Shown: positions 45,212-55,357, counted from the stretch's first letter. The stretch is DNA of 64,000 nt from Alphaproteobacteria bacterium (GCA_018000295.1 JAGNKE010000008.1:44533-108532), one strand, 5' to 3'. Translations and numbers: made by a program. The notes: generated by a model from the letters alone, not told the origin.

Positions 45212-46228
45212 CTAAGATCGGTCCGAGTGCTGACTAGTATCGGCACCCTTGACTTCGCGTAGCGTCCAACTCCACAGGAAGTAAAAGAGCCAGATGAGGG
45301 CTACAGGGCACAGGAAAGCTGCCGCAAGCACTTCTGAAGGGAGTTCGTCTCCACGACTCCAATTCCAGTCGTTTACACCTGAAGGGAGTTTATCTACACG
45401 ATTCCAGACAATACTGATGGGGACCATGAGACCGATCCACATAATACTGGCGCTTAAGGCTAGTCGGCGGCGTATGCGAATTATCCTGTTGGTATGCGAA
45501 AACCAAGGCATTATAGCGCCCAGAGCAAAAAAGCTACAAAAAATGCCACATATGGGTAAAAGCCAAAACGCTATAGTTCCTTGAAGCATACGAATGCTGT
45601 TAATTCGGTCAGACTCATATGCTGTTTCTTCCAATCGCACTTTGTATTTGTTGTCTATTGCCTCATCTTGCTTTGCCAAGTCTAGCCAGCGGCCTACTGG
45701 TTTTTGGCTGATCACTAAGCTTCTCTGTTCGGAATTAGCCGTTATTGCTTTCGTCAGATCGTAAATATTCCAAACTTCGTCAACTTCTACAGCTGTACTA
45801 ATATCGAACGAACCCCTTTGCTTTTGGTTTTCTTCCCAAGGTTCACCAGTTTCTAGATCAAGTAATGAACGCAAATTTTGCGAAGGCCATGGGATACTAT
45901 TCATTATTGGTATCACGATTATCATGTCTGTGCTGTCACCGTACATTCGTAAACGGAACTCAGAAAGAGTTTCCTGAGTGCGCCCAAACTCCTTATTCAT
46001 CAATTCTATCTTTGCGGTTGCCCATTCCGCTAAGAGTTTTTCCGTCGATGCAGCAAAAGCGTTTTTGATGTCATATAGCAGGCCGGATTTACCAAAGTAA
46101 AAAACACAGCCTCCCAAAACTACTGTCCATGTCAGGGATATAAGCGTGCAGAGCCATAGCCAGAACAATCGGTTACGTCCAAGCGGTCTCAATGACGACG
46201 GTACTCCTAATTCTTCCGAATCGACCAT
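45212..46228 (-). CDS. Hypothetical four-helix membrane protein, 338 residues
   Basis: I do not recognise a family. A membrane helix at about residues 21-45 is followed by a 170-residue soluble region with mixed alpha/beta patterning, then three more helices (about 215-240, 260-282, 305-330) and a short polar tail. The layout suggests a sensor or pore-like protein with one soluble domain between helices 1 and 2. The frame runs 94 codons further into sodB antisense, but ATG 46228 with GGAG just upstream is the credible start. It is AT-rich and lies in the same unit as the HEPN-like gene. Confidence 0.65.
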   Translation of the reverse strand: MVDSEELGVPSSLRPLGRNRLFWLWLCTLISLTWTVVLGGCVFYFGKSGLLYDIKNAFAASTEKLLAEWATAKIELMNKEFGRTQETLSEFRLRMYGDSTDMIIVIPIMNSIPWPSQNLRSLLDLETGEPWEENQKQRGSFDISTAVEVDEVWNIYDLTKAITANSEQRSLVISQKPVGRWLDLAKQDEAIDNKYKVRLEETAYESDRINSIRMLQGTIAFWLLPICGIFCSFFALGAIMPWFSHTNRIIRIRRRLALSASIMWIGLMVPISIVWNRVDKLPSGVNDWNWSRGDELPSEVLAAAFLCPVALIWLFYFLWSWTLREVKGADTSQHSDRS

Positions 46229-46272
46229 GTCTCCATCATTGAGTCTGGAGTTTCTTGGGCTCCTTCGCTTTC

Positions 46273-46905
46273 TTAAGCCGCGATTTTCACCGGACCCTTT
46301 TCGAACAGTTCCGCCACGTATTCCCAGTTCACGAGATTGTCCATGAAGGCCTCGAGATATTTCTGACGGGCGTTGCGGTAGTCGATGTAATAGCTGTGTT
46401 CCCAGACATCGCAGCCCAACAACGCGGTCTTGCCGTGCGCTAGCGGGTTTTCGCCGTTGGGTGTCTTCATCACGTCGAGCTTGCCGTTGGCATCGAGGAT
46501 CAGCCAGCACCAGCCGGAGCCGAATTGCGTCATCCCGGCCTCGATGAATTTGCCGCGGAAGGAGTCGTACGAGCCGAAGGATTGGTTGATCATGCTTTCA
46601 AGATTGGCGGGGATGGCCTTGCCGCTTTTCGGGCCGCCGTCCTTTTTCATCCAGTTCCAGAAATGAATGTGGTTCCAGTGCTGGCCCGCGTTATTAAACA
46701 GTCCTGCCTGCGCCGGATTTTTGAAGGAGGATACCACGACCTGTTCCAGAGTTTTATCGCCCAGACCTGCGGCCTGCGCGAACTCGTTGCCCTTCACGAC
46801 ATAGGCGTTGTGGTGTTTGTCGTGATGGAATTCCAGCGTCTCCTTCGACATATAAGGCATCAGCGCGTCGTAGGCGTAGGGGAGTTCGGGGAGGGTAAAG
46901 GGCAT
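46273..46905 (-). CDS. sodB: Superoxide dismutase (Fe/Mn type)
   Basis: Disproportionates superoxide. The 210-residue protein has the metal ligands in FHHDKHHNAYV (His about 27), HWNHIHFWNWM, and DVWEHSYYIDYRNARQKYLEAF (Asp and His). The glutamine in NNAGQHWNH and the GSGWCWLI block fit the iron type. The frame is open far upstream, but ATG 46905 with CAGGAG before it gives the normal length. It is divergent from the phytoene-synthase-like gene. Confidence 0.95.
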   Translation of the reverse strand: MPFTLPELPYAYDALMPYMSKETLEFHHDKHHNAYVVKGNEFAQAAGLGDKTLEQVVVSSFKNPAQAGLFNNAGQHWNHIHFWNWMKKDGGPKSGKAIPANLESMINQSFGSYDSFRGKFIEAGMTQFGSGWCWLILDANGKLDVMKTPNGENPLAHGKTALLGCDVWEHSYYIDYRNARQKYLEAFMDNLVNWEYVAELFEKGPVKIAA

Positions 46906-46998
46906 GATCGTCTCCTGCTTTCCATGATCTCTAAAAGCTGCTAACGCTACACTAGTCATTTTGGGCAATTTCTCAAGGTTTTTTGAAGGGCGGAGCTT

Positions 46999-47811
46999 TT
47001 GGGTGGACAGGCGCTTTCGACGTGCGGGCAGATCGTGCGGGACCATGACCGGGACCGATTCCTGCTGTCGATGTTCGCGCCGCCAGAGACACGCGAGGCG
47101 CTGTGGGCGCTCTTTGCCTATAACCACGAACTGGCGAAAACGCGGGAAGTGGTGAGTGACAGCACGCTCGGACTGATCCGCCTGCAATGGTGGCGCGAGG
47201 CGGTCTGGTGCGTTTATGAAAACAAGGCGCAGCCGGAGAATGCGATTATCGATGCGCTGGCGCTGGCGATCAAGGCGCATGATCTGCCGCGGGAGTTGTT
47301 CGATACGCTGGCCTATGCGCGGGAGTTCGATCTGGAAAACGTCTCGCCGGGGAATCTGGAGGGGCTTTTGAATTACGCGGATTTCACCTCCACGCCGCTG
47401 ATGAAGCTGGCCGTAAAAGTGACTGGGAACGATCCAGAGATGGAGCCGGTCTATCCGGTGGCGGTGAATTATGCGCTGGCGGGGATTTTACGAGCGGTTC
47501 CTGCCCATGCGGGGCAGGGGCGGTGTTATCTTCCCGAAGACCTTATGGTGAAGCATATCTTGACCCGGGAGAAGCTGTTCCTGTTCGAGCGGCAGGCGGG
47601 TTTGCCGGGGTTGCTGGCCGAAATTGCGGGAGCGCAGACAATCGGAGTCCGGCCGAATAACATTTTCCTTAAAGCGTCTTCGGTGCTGGCGGGGCTGTAT
47701 TTCAAGCATCTGAGAGCCCGGAAATACAATATTTTCGACCCGCAATATGCGCTGGAGCCGCCGTTTAAGGCGCTGCGCCTGACTTTGGCGACAAAATTCA
47801 TCACTTTTTAG
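46999..47811 (+). CDS. Squalene/phytoene synthase family protein (NDUFAF6-like)
   Basis: A 270-residue helical protein of the trans-isoprenyl diphosphate synthase fold. N-terminal parts such as RFLLSMFAPPETREALWALFAYNHELAKTREVVSDSTLGLIRLQWWRE match the NDUFAF6-type branch. The usual DxxxD substrate motifs are not both intact, so true phytoene synthesis is unlikely. The mitochondrial homologue assists complex I assembly. The start is a TTG at 46999 with GGAG three bases earlier; the spacing is short. It is normally next to the Mth938 gene, from which the 42.5-46.9 kb block separates it here. Confidence 0.8.
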   Translation: MGGQALSTCGQIVRDHDRDRFLLSMFAPPETREALWALFAYNHELAKTREVVSDSTLGLIRLQWWREAVWCVYENKAQPENAIIDALALAIKAHDLPRELFDTLAYAREFDLENVSPGNLEGLLNYADFTSTPLMKLAVKVTGNDPEMEPVYPVAVNYALAGILRAVPAHAGQGRCYLPEDLMVKHILTREKLFLFERQAGLPGLLAEIAGAQTIGVRPNNIFLKASSVLAGLYFKHLRARKYNIFDPQYALEPPFKALRLTLATKFITF

Positions 47812-47899
47812 CAGTTTTTGGCTATGATCGCCGAGGTTAGGGAGGCGTGGCTTTGGAGGCTGCGCCGGGTAATGTCAGGTTAAATCAGGAGAGAGTCTT

Positions 47900-48148
47900 A
47901 TGGTCGATTCCGTCAATCCGTCCGGGTCCGTGCAGCCGCTTCAGTCTGTAAAGAAAACGCAGGAGACACAAAAGCCGGAAAAAGCAGAAACGAAAGCTGG
48001 CGCTCCTGTCGATGAGGTCAAGATTTCGCAGGAGGCTTTGAGTCTATCTCAGGCCGAGGACGCTGCCCGTCAGGTTGCTGCCACTCTCTCGCAAAAACCG
48101 GAGACGACCCTGTCCACCGATCAACAGCGTCTCAGTACGCTGGCTTGA
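47900..48148 (+). CDS. Hypothetical small protein, 82 residues
   Basis: I do not recognise a family with certainty. The first half is a disordered Lys/Glu/Thr/Pro-rich region, followed by DEVKISQEALSLSQAEDAARQVAATLSQ, of the style seen in small flagellar or motility-associated proteins of Alphaproteobacteria (a segment resembling the EVxIS..AL motif). The start is strong, with AGGAGAG six bases upstream. It ends with no gap against the convergent greA. A motility role would agree with the YjfB-like gene at 2894, but this is inference. Confidence 0.65.
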   Translation: MVDSVNPSGSVQPLQSVKKTQETQKPEKAETKAGAPVDEVKISQEALSLSQAEDAARQVAATLSQKPETTLSTDQQRLSTLA

Positions 48149-48622
48149 TCACTTGTATTTGACGTCAAGAATTTCGTAGGAACGCAAACCCTTGGGGGTT
48201 TTGACCTTCACGAGATCGCCGACCGATTTTCCGATCAGGGCGCGGGCTACGGGGGCGCCGATGGAGAGTTTTCCTTTTTCCGTATCAGATTCATATTCTC
48301 CGACGAGTTGATAGGTTTCCTCATCGTCTGAATCTTCGTCCACCACGGTTACGGTCGCGCCGAATTTTACAACCTGTCCGGTCATGGTCTTCGGGTCGAT
48401 CACCTGCGCCCGACCAATGACGGATTCGAGTTCCTGTATGCGACCCTCAATAAAGCTCTGCTGTTCGCGGGCGGCGTGATATTCGGCGTTCTCCGAGAGA
48501 TCGCCGTGAGCGCGGGCTTCGGCAATCGCCTGAATCACGGCGGGGCGCTGAACGCTTTTGAGGTTTTTCAACTCGCCTTCGAGTCTGACGAATCCTTCTT
48601 TAGTCAAAGGAACCTGGTCCAT
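48149..48622 (-). CDS. greA: Transcription elongation factor GreA
   Basis: Rescues backtracked RNA polymerase by stimulating transcript cleavage. The 157-residue protein has an N-terminal coiled coil (about 1-75, with [46 protein letters not shown] and the acidic tip residues) and the C-terminal FKBP-like domain ending with [14 protein letters not shown]. It is the full family length. It lies downstream of carB on the same strand's opposite side, convergent with the small 82-residue gene. Confidence 0.96.
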   Translation of the reverse strand: MDQVPLTKEGFVRLEGELKNLKSVQRPAVIQAIAEARAHGDLSENAEYHAAREQQSFIEGRIQELESVIGRAQVIDPKTMTGQVVKFGATVTVVDEDSDDEETYQLVGEYESDTEKGKLSIGAPVARALIGKSVGDLVKVKTPKGLRSYEILDVKYK

Positions 48623-48664
48623 GAATGAAATCCTGTAATAAAAAAATAAAATAGGTCTGAACTG

Positions 48665-48697
48665 AAAACAAACATCCCGCCTCCGAAGGGCGGGGTG
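48665..48697 (-). terminator. Rho-independent terminator of carB
   Basis: On the minus strand ACCCCGCC pairs with GGCGGGAT (one wobble) around a loop containing TTCGG, then GTTTGTTTTC. It lies 66 bases after the carB stop and just upstream of greA. Confidence 0.75.
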
Positions 48698-48762
48698 TCG
48701 TTATTTGTTGCTCAGACCCGAAAAGGGTATCGCAAAGATGGATCACCCGTCAAGGATCAAGG

Positions 48763-51700
48763 CTATTCTGCTGCCGCCTTGCTCGAGTCTCTATCTTCAA
48801 AATACGATTGCAGCGGCGCAACGTCCAGTTCCCGCGCCTTGATAGCTTTGAGGGCTTCCACTGCGGCACGGGCGGCGGTCATCAGGGTGTAATAGGGGAT
48901 TTTGTTCATCAGGGCCATGCGGCGGATCGAGGACGAGTCGGCCACGGCTTGCGCGCTTTTTGTCGTCGTATTGATGACGAGTTGAATTTTGCCGTTGATG
49001 ATTGCGTCCACGATGTGGGGCTGGCCTTCCAGAACCTTGTTGATGCGCGAGACCTTTATTCCCTTGGCCTTGAGGAATTTACAGGTTCCCCCGGTAGCCA
49101 CAAGATCAAAACCGATGGCGATAAGGTCACGGGCGATGGGCAGCAGTTCCTCCTTGTCGGAATCTTTTACTGACAAGAAAACGGTGCCTTTGACGGGAAG
49201 CTTTATTCCTGCGCCCAGCATGGATTTGGCAATCGCGTGGGCCAGGTCTACATCCAGACCGATGACTTCGCCGGTGGATTTCATTTCCGGCCCGAGCAAG
49301 GGATCGACGCCGGGGAAGCGGTTGAAGGGGAAGACGGGCGCCTTCACGGCCGAGTGCTTCGTGCTCATGGGCTGCAGGATTGAACGGAAGTCGGAGAGTT
49401 TTTCTCCGGCCATGATGCGGGCAGCAATTTTAGCCACCGGTGTTCCGGTGGCTTTGGCCACGAACGGCACGGTGCGTGAGGCCCGCGGGTTGACTTCGAG
49501 AATATAAATATCGAACTCGCCCGTCTCTTCATTGCGTCTTGCCGCGAACTGGACGTTCATCAATCCTTTGACGTTTAACGCTTTGGCCAATTTTACAGTT
49601 TGCTCTTCGATGCTTCGCACCGTCTCTGATGACAGGGAGTGGGGCGGAAGAACGCACATACTGTCGCCGGAATGTATCCCCGCTTCCTCGATATGCTCCA
49701 TGATTCCGGCGACGAACACTTCCTCGCCGTCGCACAGGGCATCAACATCAATCTCAATCGCGCTTTTCAGATAGCGGTCGAGCAGGACGGGCGTGTCGCC
49801 GGAAACTTTTACGGCCGTGTTGATGTATTCCTCCAACTCAGCCATGTTGTGGACGATCTCCATCGCTTGTCCGCCCAGAACATAAGAGGGGCGAATGACG
49901 ATGGGGAAGCCAATATCCTCGGCGATGCCAAGGGCTTCCTGCTTCGAGCGGGCGAGAGCGTTCGGCGGCTGACGAAGGCCGAGTTTCTTGAGAAGCTTCT
50001 GGAATCTCTCGCGATCCTCGGCGAGGTCGATGGCGTCCGGGGATGTGCCCAGAATGGGAATGCCGTGTTTTTGAAGAGCTTGAGAAAGCTTGAGAGGGGT
50101 CTGTCCGCCGAGTTGGACGATGACGCCCAGCACTTCGCCGTTTTTCTGTTCCGCGTGAATGATTTCAACCACATCTTCTTCGGTCAGTGGCTCGAAGTAG
50201 AGGCGGTCGGAGGTATCGTAATCTGTCGAAACCGTTTCGGGATTGCAGTTAATCATGATGGTTTCGTAGCCGGCTTCTTTGAGGGCATAGGCGGCATGGA
50301 CGCAGCAGTAATCGAACTCTATCCCCTGTCCGATGCGGTTGGGGCCACCACCGAGGATCACGACTTTTTTGCGGTTCGTCGGTTCGATTTCATTCTCGGC
50401 GGGTTCAAGGCCGTTGCCCTCGTAGCAGCTATACATATAGGCGGTTTCGGACGGGATTTCCGCCGCGCAGCTGTCGACGCGCTTGAACACGGGATGGACG
50501 TTATGGGCATAGCGGGCCTTGCGGACGCTGGCTTCGGAGACTTTCATGAGTTGCGCGAGTTGGGCATCGGAGAAGCCCAATTTTTTTACCTTCATCCAGC
50601 CTTCAGCGTTCACGGGGAGGCCGTTTTCGACGATCTCTTTCTCAGCCCTCACGATGTTCTGGATACGCTCAAGAAACCACGGATCGTATTTGCAGATGCC
50701 GTGGACTTCGTCAATAGATAGCCCCTGACGCAGGCCTTCGGCGACATAAAGAATTCTTTGCGGTGTGGGTTTTGCAATGGCTGCAACCAGCAGGTCGCGG
50801 GAAGAGTGATCCTCGCTGCCCTTCGATCCGCGGACGGGCAGGGGATTCAGGCCCGTCAGTCCTTTTTCGAGCGAACGCATGGCTTTTTGCAAGGATTCTT
50901 CAAAACTGCGGCCAATCGACATGGCTTCACCAACCGATTTCATCGCTGTTGAGAGAATCGTTTCCGTGCCTTTGAATTTTTCAAAAGCAAAACGGGGAAC
51001 TTTCGTGACGATATAATCAATCGTGGGTTCGAAGGAGGCTGGCGTCTTTCCCCCCGTAATATCGTTGGCGAGTTCGTCCAGCGTGTAGCCGACCGCCAGT
51101 TTTGCTGCAATCTTGGCGATGGGGAAACCTGTTGCTTTTGAGGCCAGAGCGGATGAGCGCGATACCCGCGGGTTCATCTCGATGACAATCATGCGGCCGT
51201 CTTCAGGGTTCACCGCGAACTGTACATTCGAACCGCCTGTCTCTACGCCGATGCCGCGTAGAATCGCAATCGAGGCGTTCCGCATGATCTGGTATTCCTT
51301 GTCGGTCAGCGTCAGGGCCGGAGCGACGGTGATGGAGTCGCCCGTGTGGACGCCCATCGGATCGATATTTTCAATCGAGCAGACGATGATGCAGTTGTCG
51401 TTTTTATCGCGGACAACCTCCATCTCATATTCCTTCCAGCCGAGGAGAGATTCTTCGATCAGGACTTCGTTTGTCGGCGAGGCTTCAAGTCCTTCGCGGA
51501 CGATGCGTTCGTAATCATCGCGGTTATAGGCAATGCCGCCGCCGGTTCCGCCGAGGGTAAAGGAGGGGCGGATAATAGCAGGGAGGCCAATCTCCTGTGC
51601 GACCTCACGGGCCTGTTCCAGAGTCGTGACCACACGGCTCTTTGCGGATTCGAGCCCGAGTTCGTCCATGCATCTTTTGAATTTTTCACGGTCCTCAGCC

Positions 51701-52074
51701 TTTTCGATGGCCTCTTGATCCGCGCCGATCAGTTCAATACCGAGGCGTTCCAGCGTTCCATTTTTGGCCAGAGCCAGAGCGGTGTTGAGAGCGGTCTGCC
51801 CGCCCATAGTGGGGAGGAGGGCGTCAGGGCGTTCCTTTTCGAGGATCTTTGCGACGATCTCCGGTGTGATCGGTTCGACGTAGGTTGCGTCCGTCAGTTC
51901 CGGGTCAGTCATGATGGTCGCCGGGTTGGAGTTGACCAGAATGATCCGGTAACCTTCCTCCTTCAGGGCTTTACACGCCTGCGTCCCCGAATAGTCGAAT
52001 TCGCAAGCTTGGCCGATGATGATCGGCCCCGCGCCGATAATGCAGATGGATTGAATATCAGTTCTTTTGGGCAT
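48763..52074 (-). CDS. carB: Carbamoyl-phosphate synthase large subunit
   Basis: Makes carbamoyl phosphate from ammonia (from CarA), bicarbonate and two ATP, for arginine and pyrimidine synthesis. The 1103-residue protein has two homologous ATP-grasp halves: the first (about 1-400) with [17 protein letters not shown] and [10 protein letters not shown], the second (about 560-940) with [16 protein letters not shown], and an oligomerisation region between. The C-terminal MGS-like regulatory domain (about 960-1080) shows [13 protein letters not shown]. Complete. Its start overlaps the last 17 bases of the upstream NTR-like gene, so translation is likely coupled to it. Confidence 0.97.
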   Translation of the reverse strand: MPKRTDIQSICIIGAGPIIIGQACEFDYSGTQACKALKEEGYRIILVNSNPATIMTDPELTDATYVEPITPEIVAKILEKERPDALLPTMGGQTALNTALALAKNGTLERLGIELIGADQEAIEKAEDREKFKRCMDELGLESAKSRVVTTLEQAREVAQEIGLPAIIRPSFTLGGTGGGIAYNRDDYERIVREGLEASPTNEVLIEESLLGWKEYEMEVVRDKNDNCIIVCSIENIDPMGVHTGDSITVAPALTLTDKEYQIMRNASIAILRGIGVETGGSNVQFAVNPEDGRMIVIEMNPRVSRSSALASKATGFPIAKIAAKLAVGYTLDELANDITGGKTPASFEPTIDYIVTKVPRFAFEKFKGTETILSTAMKSVGEAMSIGRSFEESLQKAMRSLEKGLTGLNPLPVRGSKGSEDHSSRDLLVAAIAKPTPQRILYVAEGLRQGLSIDEVHGICKYDPWFLERIQNIVRAEKEIVENGLPVNAEGWMKVKKLGFSDAQLAQLMKVSEASVRKARYAHNVHPVFKRVDSCAAEIPSETAYMYSCYEGNGLEPAENEIEPTNRKKVVILGGGPNRIGQGIEFDYCCVHAAYALKEAGYETIMINCNPETVSTDYDTSDRLYFEPLTEEDVVEIIHAEQKNGEVLGVIVQLGGQTPLKLSQALQKHGIPILGTSPDAIDLAEDRERFQKLLKKLGLRQPPNALARSKQEALGIAEDIGFPIVIRPSYVLGGQAMEIVHNMAELEEYINTAVKVSGDTPVLLDRYLKSAIEIDVDALCDGEEVFVAGIMEHIEEAGIHSGDSMCVLPPHSLSSETVRSIEEQTVKLAKALNVKGLMNVQFAARRNEETGEFDIYILEVNPRASRTVPFVAKATGTPVAKIAARIMAGEKLSDFRSILQPMSTKHSAVKAPVFPFNRFPGVDPLLGPEMKSTGEVIGLDVDLAHAIAKSMLGAGIKLPVKGTVFLSVKDSDKEELLPIARDLIAIGFDLVATGGTCKFLKAKGIKVSRINKVLEGQPHIVDAIINGKIQLVINTTTKSAQAVADSSSIRRMALMNKIPYYTLMTAARAAVEALKAIKARELDVAPLQSYFEDRDSSKAAAE

Positions 52075-53053
52075 TGTTTTTCTGGCTTACGTTTACGGGC
52101 GTGAGTTTGATAAAGCTACGTTCGGACGGATCGATAATGAAATGGCTTTTATCATCGGGCGTCCATTTGTTAAAGGCCTTGTAATCCCCTGAGTGAATAT
52201 GGGTCTTTCCTTCCTCGTCCACTGAGGCAAATAAATCCATACCCTGAAACCCTTCGCTGTCAATCTTCACGATTGCTCCGTTGCCATCCCTATAAATATG
52301 GCCGATATGGGAACGATGGATTCCCGAGCCGAAGGAAAAGGTGTAATACAATGAAAGATGAGGAATGTCGTTGCGGGAAACCAGTACAGCCGACATTAAG
52401 CCTTGGCCGCCGAAGGACGGGATCGCGTCTATCGTGTTGTCTGCATAAAAATACCGGACGGGTTCAGGGTTGGCGCTCGTTTTGACTGAAAAAATCTGAA
52501 CGCCCAGTTTTTCAAAAAGGCAGAGGACGAGATCTTTCTCCTCTGTCACTAGAAGGTTGGTTCTGGCATCCGGCTTTTCACTTTGCACTGCATCCATAAG
52601 CAATTTTTTAAATTGCTCTTCTGTAAGTGCGTCTTCTTTCGAGAATATACGGCCCGTCCCAAAACATTGGCTTGTTGTAAGATATTCTGCGCCTGAGTCA
52701 TTTTCAGTTACTGCGGCGTGTATTCTGTAGCTTTTCCCCTTTTCGAAGATGGAGGCGCATTCTGACAGAGGTTGCAGAAGGGTGATCGTGCTTTCGCCGT
52801 TCAGTACGGTCTTTGCTCTGTTACTGAGTTTAACGACTTTCTGAGAAGAGAATCGGCTTATGTGCATGGAGTGTGCCATTTCAGTTTCTTCGAGCGGGAT
52901 ACCATAAAAAATCAGATCAAAATCTGTCCTTGAAGTATACTCCTCAAATTCTCCTGTGCAGGTGCAAGCCTTCACCGGCATGGGAAAAGACGCAGAAAAC
53001 AGACATAAAAAAAAGAAGACACCTTGATTGTACAAGATTCTGTGTCGGGGCAT
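52058..53053 (-). CDS. Secreted NTR/TIMP-like domain protein, long paralogue
   Basis: A 331-residue exported protein. An N-terminal signal peptide ([18 protein letters not shown]) is followed at once by CTC. A region of about 130 residues has the cysteine layout of netrin/TIMP-like OB-fold domains: CTC at the start, a central cysteine before the [12 protein letters not shown] block, and [11 protein letters not shown]. The C-terminal half (about 160-331) is unrelated and unrecognised, probably beta-rich. AAGGG lies five bases before ATG 53053; the frame is open 12 codons earlier. It is a paralogue of the gene at 53073 and overlaps carB by 17 bases. Confidence 0.7.
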   Translation of the reverse strand: MPRHRILYNQGVFFFLCLFSASFPMPVKACTCTGEFEEYTSRTDFDLIFYGIPLEETEMAHSMHISRFSSQKVVKLSNRAKTVLNGESTITLLQPLSECASIFEKGKSYRIHAAVTENDSGAEYLTTSQCFGTGRIFSKEDALTEEQFKKLLMDAVQSEKPDARTNLLVTEEKDLVLCLFEKLGVQIFSVKTSANPEPVRYFYADNTIDAIPSFGGQGLMSAVLVSRNDIPHLSLYYTFSFGSGIHRSHIGHIYRDGNGAIVKIDSEGFQGMDLFASVDEEGKTHIHSGDYKAFNKWTPDDKSHFIIDPSERSFIKLTPVNVSQKNNAQKN

Positions 53054-53072
53054 TGAACCCTTATTCCGGGGA

Positions 53073-53576
53073 CTATTCTGTTGGGGCATCCTGTCCTTCT
53101 GGTGTGATATTTTTTTCTTGTTTCACAGTGTCCGGCTCTCCTGAAGAAGGAGTCAGATCAGGGGCCGGAATTTCTTTCGTTCCTGAACACTGACTGGTGC
53201 TGAAATAGGGGATGCCTTTTTGGGTTTGCTTGAGTGTGGCGAAGACACGGTAATGCTTTCCTTCCTCAAAACTGAAATTGCAATCTGATGTTTTCTGGGC
53301 GATTTTTGCCCTTTTATCGCCATTAATTTCGTAAGAACTGATCAGTAATTCCGAGTCCTTGTCGGTCTTTTCAATATTCGTCACGACAAAGGTATTCCAT
53401 AAGGCGTTGTTGGCCGTTTCAGTTGGGGTTATTGAGTTTGCAGAAAAAACTGCAGAAGCCTTTTCGAAAAGGGCTTTTTCCTCCTGCATTTCACAACTGC
53501 AGACGTCTGCATGGACCGAAGGTGAAAAGAGAGAACCTGTCAGGCAGAGTGCGAACAACACATATAATTTTTTCAT
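53073..53576 (-). CDS. Secreted NTR/TIMP-like domain protein, short paralogue
   Basis: A 167-residue exported protein. The signal peptide (KKLYVLFALCLTGSLFSPSVHA) is followed by DVCSC, then a domain with ASAVFSANSIT, a middle cysteine in CNFSFEEGKHYRVFATL and FSTSQCSGT, the order of conserved features in bacterial NTR/TIMP-like domains. A Pro/Glu/Thr-rich tail ends the protein. Relatives have no settled function in bacteria; protease inhibition is only an analogy. It is AT-richer than carA and carB, between which it lies with its paralogue 19 bases downstream. Confidence 0.7.
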   Translation of the reverse strand: MKKLYVLFALCLTGSLFSPSVHADVCSCEMQEEKALFEKASAVFSANSITPTETANNALWNTFVVTNIEKTDKDSELLISSYEINGDKRAKIAQKTSDCNFSFEEGKHYRVFATLKQTQKGIPYFSTSQCSGTKEIPAPDLTPSSGEPDTVKQEKNITPEGQDAPTE

Positions 53577-53627
53577 AACAATTTCCTCATGATGAATATA
53601 AATATATTCCCTATTATTTCCAGCACG

Positions 53628-54788
53628 CTATCGTTTCATATTTTTGGCAAAGCGGTCAAAAAGATAATGGCTGTCCTGCGGGCCGGGGGAGGCTTCGGGG
53701 TGGTACTGCACCGAGAAGGCCGGCTTATCCTTGACCCTTAAACCCTCGTTGGTTCCATCGAACAGGCTGATGTGAGTGACTTCTGTGTTGGCCGGAAGGC
53801 TTTCGGCGATGACCTCAAAGCCATGGTTCTGGGACGTGATTTCGACCTTTCCGGTCATTATATCTTTCACCGGGTGGTTGGCGCCGCGGTGGCCGAGATG
53901 CATTTTTCTAGTTTTTCCGCCCAATGCCAGCGCAAGGAGCTGATGGCCGAGGCAGATGCCAAAGATAGGGATGTTTTTGTCCAACAATTCGCGAATGACG
54001 GGAACGGCATAGACTCCGGTCGCCTCCGGGTCGCCGGGACCGTTCGAGAGAAAAACCCCGTCCGGTTTGTGAGAGAGAATATCTGCCGCGCTGGCGTTCG
54101 CCGGAACAACGGTCACTTCAGCGCCGGAAGAGGCCAGACAACGCAGGATGTTTCTCTTAGCGCCATAATCGATGGCCACGACTTTGAATTTAGGTTGATC
54201 CTGACGACCGTATCCCTTGTCCAAAGACCACAAGGTCTCATCCCATTTATAACTCTGGGTGCAGGAGACATCCTTGGCGAGGTCCATACCCTCCAGTCCC
54301 GGCCAATCGGATGCCTGTCTCTGCAGGGCCGGAAGATCGAAGTTTCCGTCGGGGTTGTGGCACAAGACGCCATTGGGGGCGCCCTTGTCGCGGATGCGGC
54401 GGGTCAGCGCCCGCGTATCGATGCCACATATTCCGGGCATATCATGTTCCTTAAGCCATTCATTGAGGGGCTTGAAGGACCGCCAGTTGGAGGGTTCGGT
54501 GATATCCTCGCGCAGGACCAGACCGCGTGCGGCCGGGTTAAGCGTTTCAATATCTTCCTTATTGGTGCCAACATTGCCGATATGCGGGAAAGTGAAATTG
54601 ATAATCTGCCCGGCGTAACTGGGGTCGGTCAGGATTTCCTGATAGCCGGTCATGGACGTGTTGAAGCAGATCTCTCCGACCGAAGTCGTGGCCGAGCCGA
54701 GCCCTTTTCCCCAGAACACGGTGCCATCGGCAAGAACGAGAACGGCAGTTGCATTTTGAGGGCGTTTTGCGTAAGACAGATCAGACAT
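53628..54788 (-). CDS. carA: Carbamoyl-phosphate synthase small subunit
   Basis: Glutamine amidotransferase subunit supplying ammonia to CarB. The 386-residue protein has an N-terminal small-subunit domain (TTSVGEICFNTSMTGYQEILTDPSYAGQIINFT) and a class I GATase domain with VFLSNGPGDPEATG, FGICLGHQLLALALGG (catalytic cysteine) and YHPEASPGPQDSHYLFDRF (catalytic His and Glu). ATG 54788 fits the family; a TTG seven codons upstream is in frame. The carA-to-carB distance is 1.5 kb instead of the usual few dozen bases because of two secreted-protein genes. Confidence 0.96.
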   Translation of the reverse strand: MSDLSYAKRPQNATAVLVLADGTVFWGKGLGSATTSVGEICFNTSMTGYQEILTDPSYAGQIINFTFPHIGNVGTNKEDIETLNPAARGLVLREDITEPSNWRSFKPLNEWLKEHDMPGICGIDTRALTRRIRDKGAPNGVLCHNPDGNFDLPALQRQASDWPGLEGMDLAKDVSCTQSYKWDETLWSLDKGYGRQDQPKFKVVAIDYGAKRNILRCLASSGAEVTVVPANASAADILSHKPDGVFLSNGPGDPEATGVYAVPVIRELLDKNIPIFGICLGHQLLALALGGKTRKMHLGHRGANHPVKDIMTGKVEITSQNHGFEVIAESLPANTEVTHISLFDGTNEGLRVKDKPAFSVQYHPEASPGPQDSHYLFDRFAKNMKR

Positions 54789-54874
54789 TCTCGGTGGGTT
54801 CTCCAGCAACGATTGCAGGTATTGCTAGAGACACTGTCCTTAAAGTGTTTTGAGTTAAAAGAAAAGGAAAAAAA

Positions 54875-55336
54875 GTGCAAAAACGTGCAGAAATCAATAA
54901 CGCCTATAAAGAGGCCATGAAAAAACAGGATAAGGACGCCGTTGGAACCCTGCGTCTTATTCTCGCAGCTATCAAGAGCAAGGATATCGATGCGCGGGGG
55001 CAGGGTGGAGATGAAGGCGGGATTGGTGACGGGGATATCCTCTCGCTCCTGCAGTCTATGATCAAACAGCGGCAGGATTCCATCCAGCAATATAAGGCGG
55101 CGAACCGGAACGATCTTGCCGAAAAAGAGCAGAAGGAAATCGATATCATTCAGGGCTATCTGCCTCAGCAGCTTGGTGATTCAGAGGTCGAGGCGGCGGT
55201 TGCGGCGATCATCTCCGAAACCGGAGCGGCCGGAGTCAAGGATATGGGCAAGGTCATGGGATTGCTGAAAACCCGCTATGCCGGTCAGATGGATATGGGC
55301 AAGGCCGGGGCCATCGTCAAGCAGAAGCTGGCTTAA
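54875..55336 (+). CDS. GatB/YqeY domain protein
   Basis: A 153-residue protein of the YqeY family, related to the C-terminal tRNA-binding domain of GatB. The pattern is typical: INNAYKEAMKKQDKDAVGTLRLILAAIKSKDIDAR, then MIKQRQDSIQQYKAANRNDLAEKEQKEIDIIQGYLPQQL and GVKDMGKVMGLLKTRYAGQMDMGKA. The role outside GatB is not established. The start is a GTG with AAGGA seven bases upstream. It is divergent from carA and often sits upstream of dnaG in Alphaproteobacteria, as here. Confidence 0.92.
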   Translation: MQKRAEINNAYKEAMKKQDKDAVGTLRLILAAIKSKDIDARGQGGDEGGIGDGDILSLLQSMIKQRQDSIQQYKAANRNDLAEKEQKEIDIIQGYLPQQLGDSEVEAAVAAIISETGAAGVKDMGKVMGLLKTRYAGQMDMGKAGAIVKQKLA

Positions 55337-55357
55337 GAAAGAGTATAAAATAGCCGC

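Noticed and set aside
49639..50721. A 360-codon plus-strand frame antisense to carB
   Set aside because: Open only because of carB codon bias on the other strand; the product resembles no family and has no start signal.
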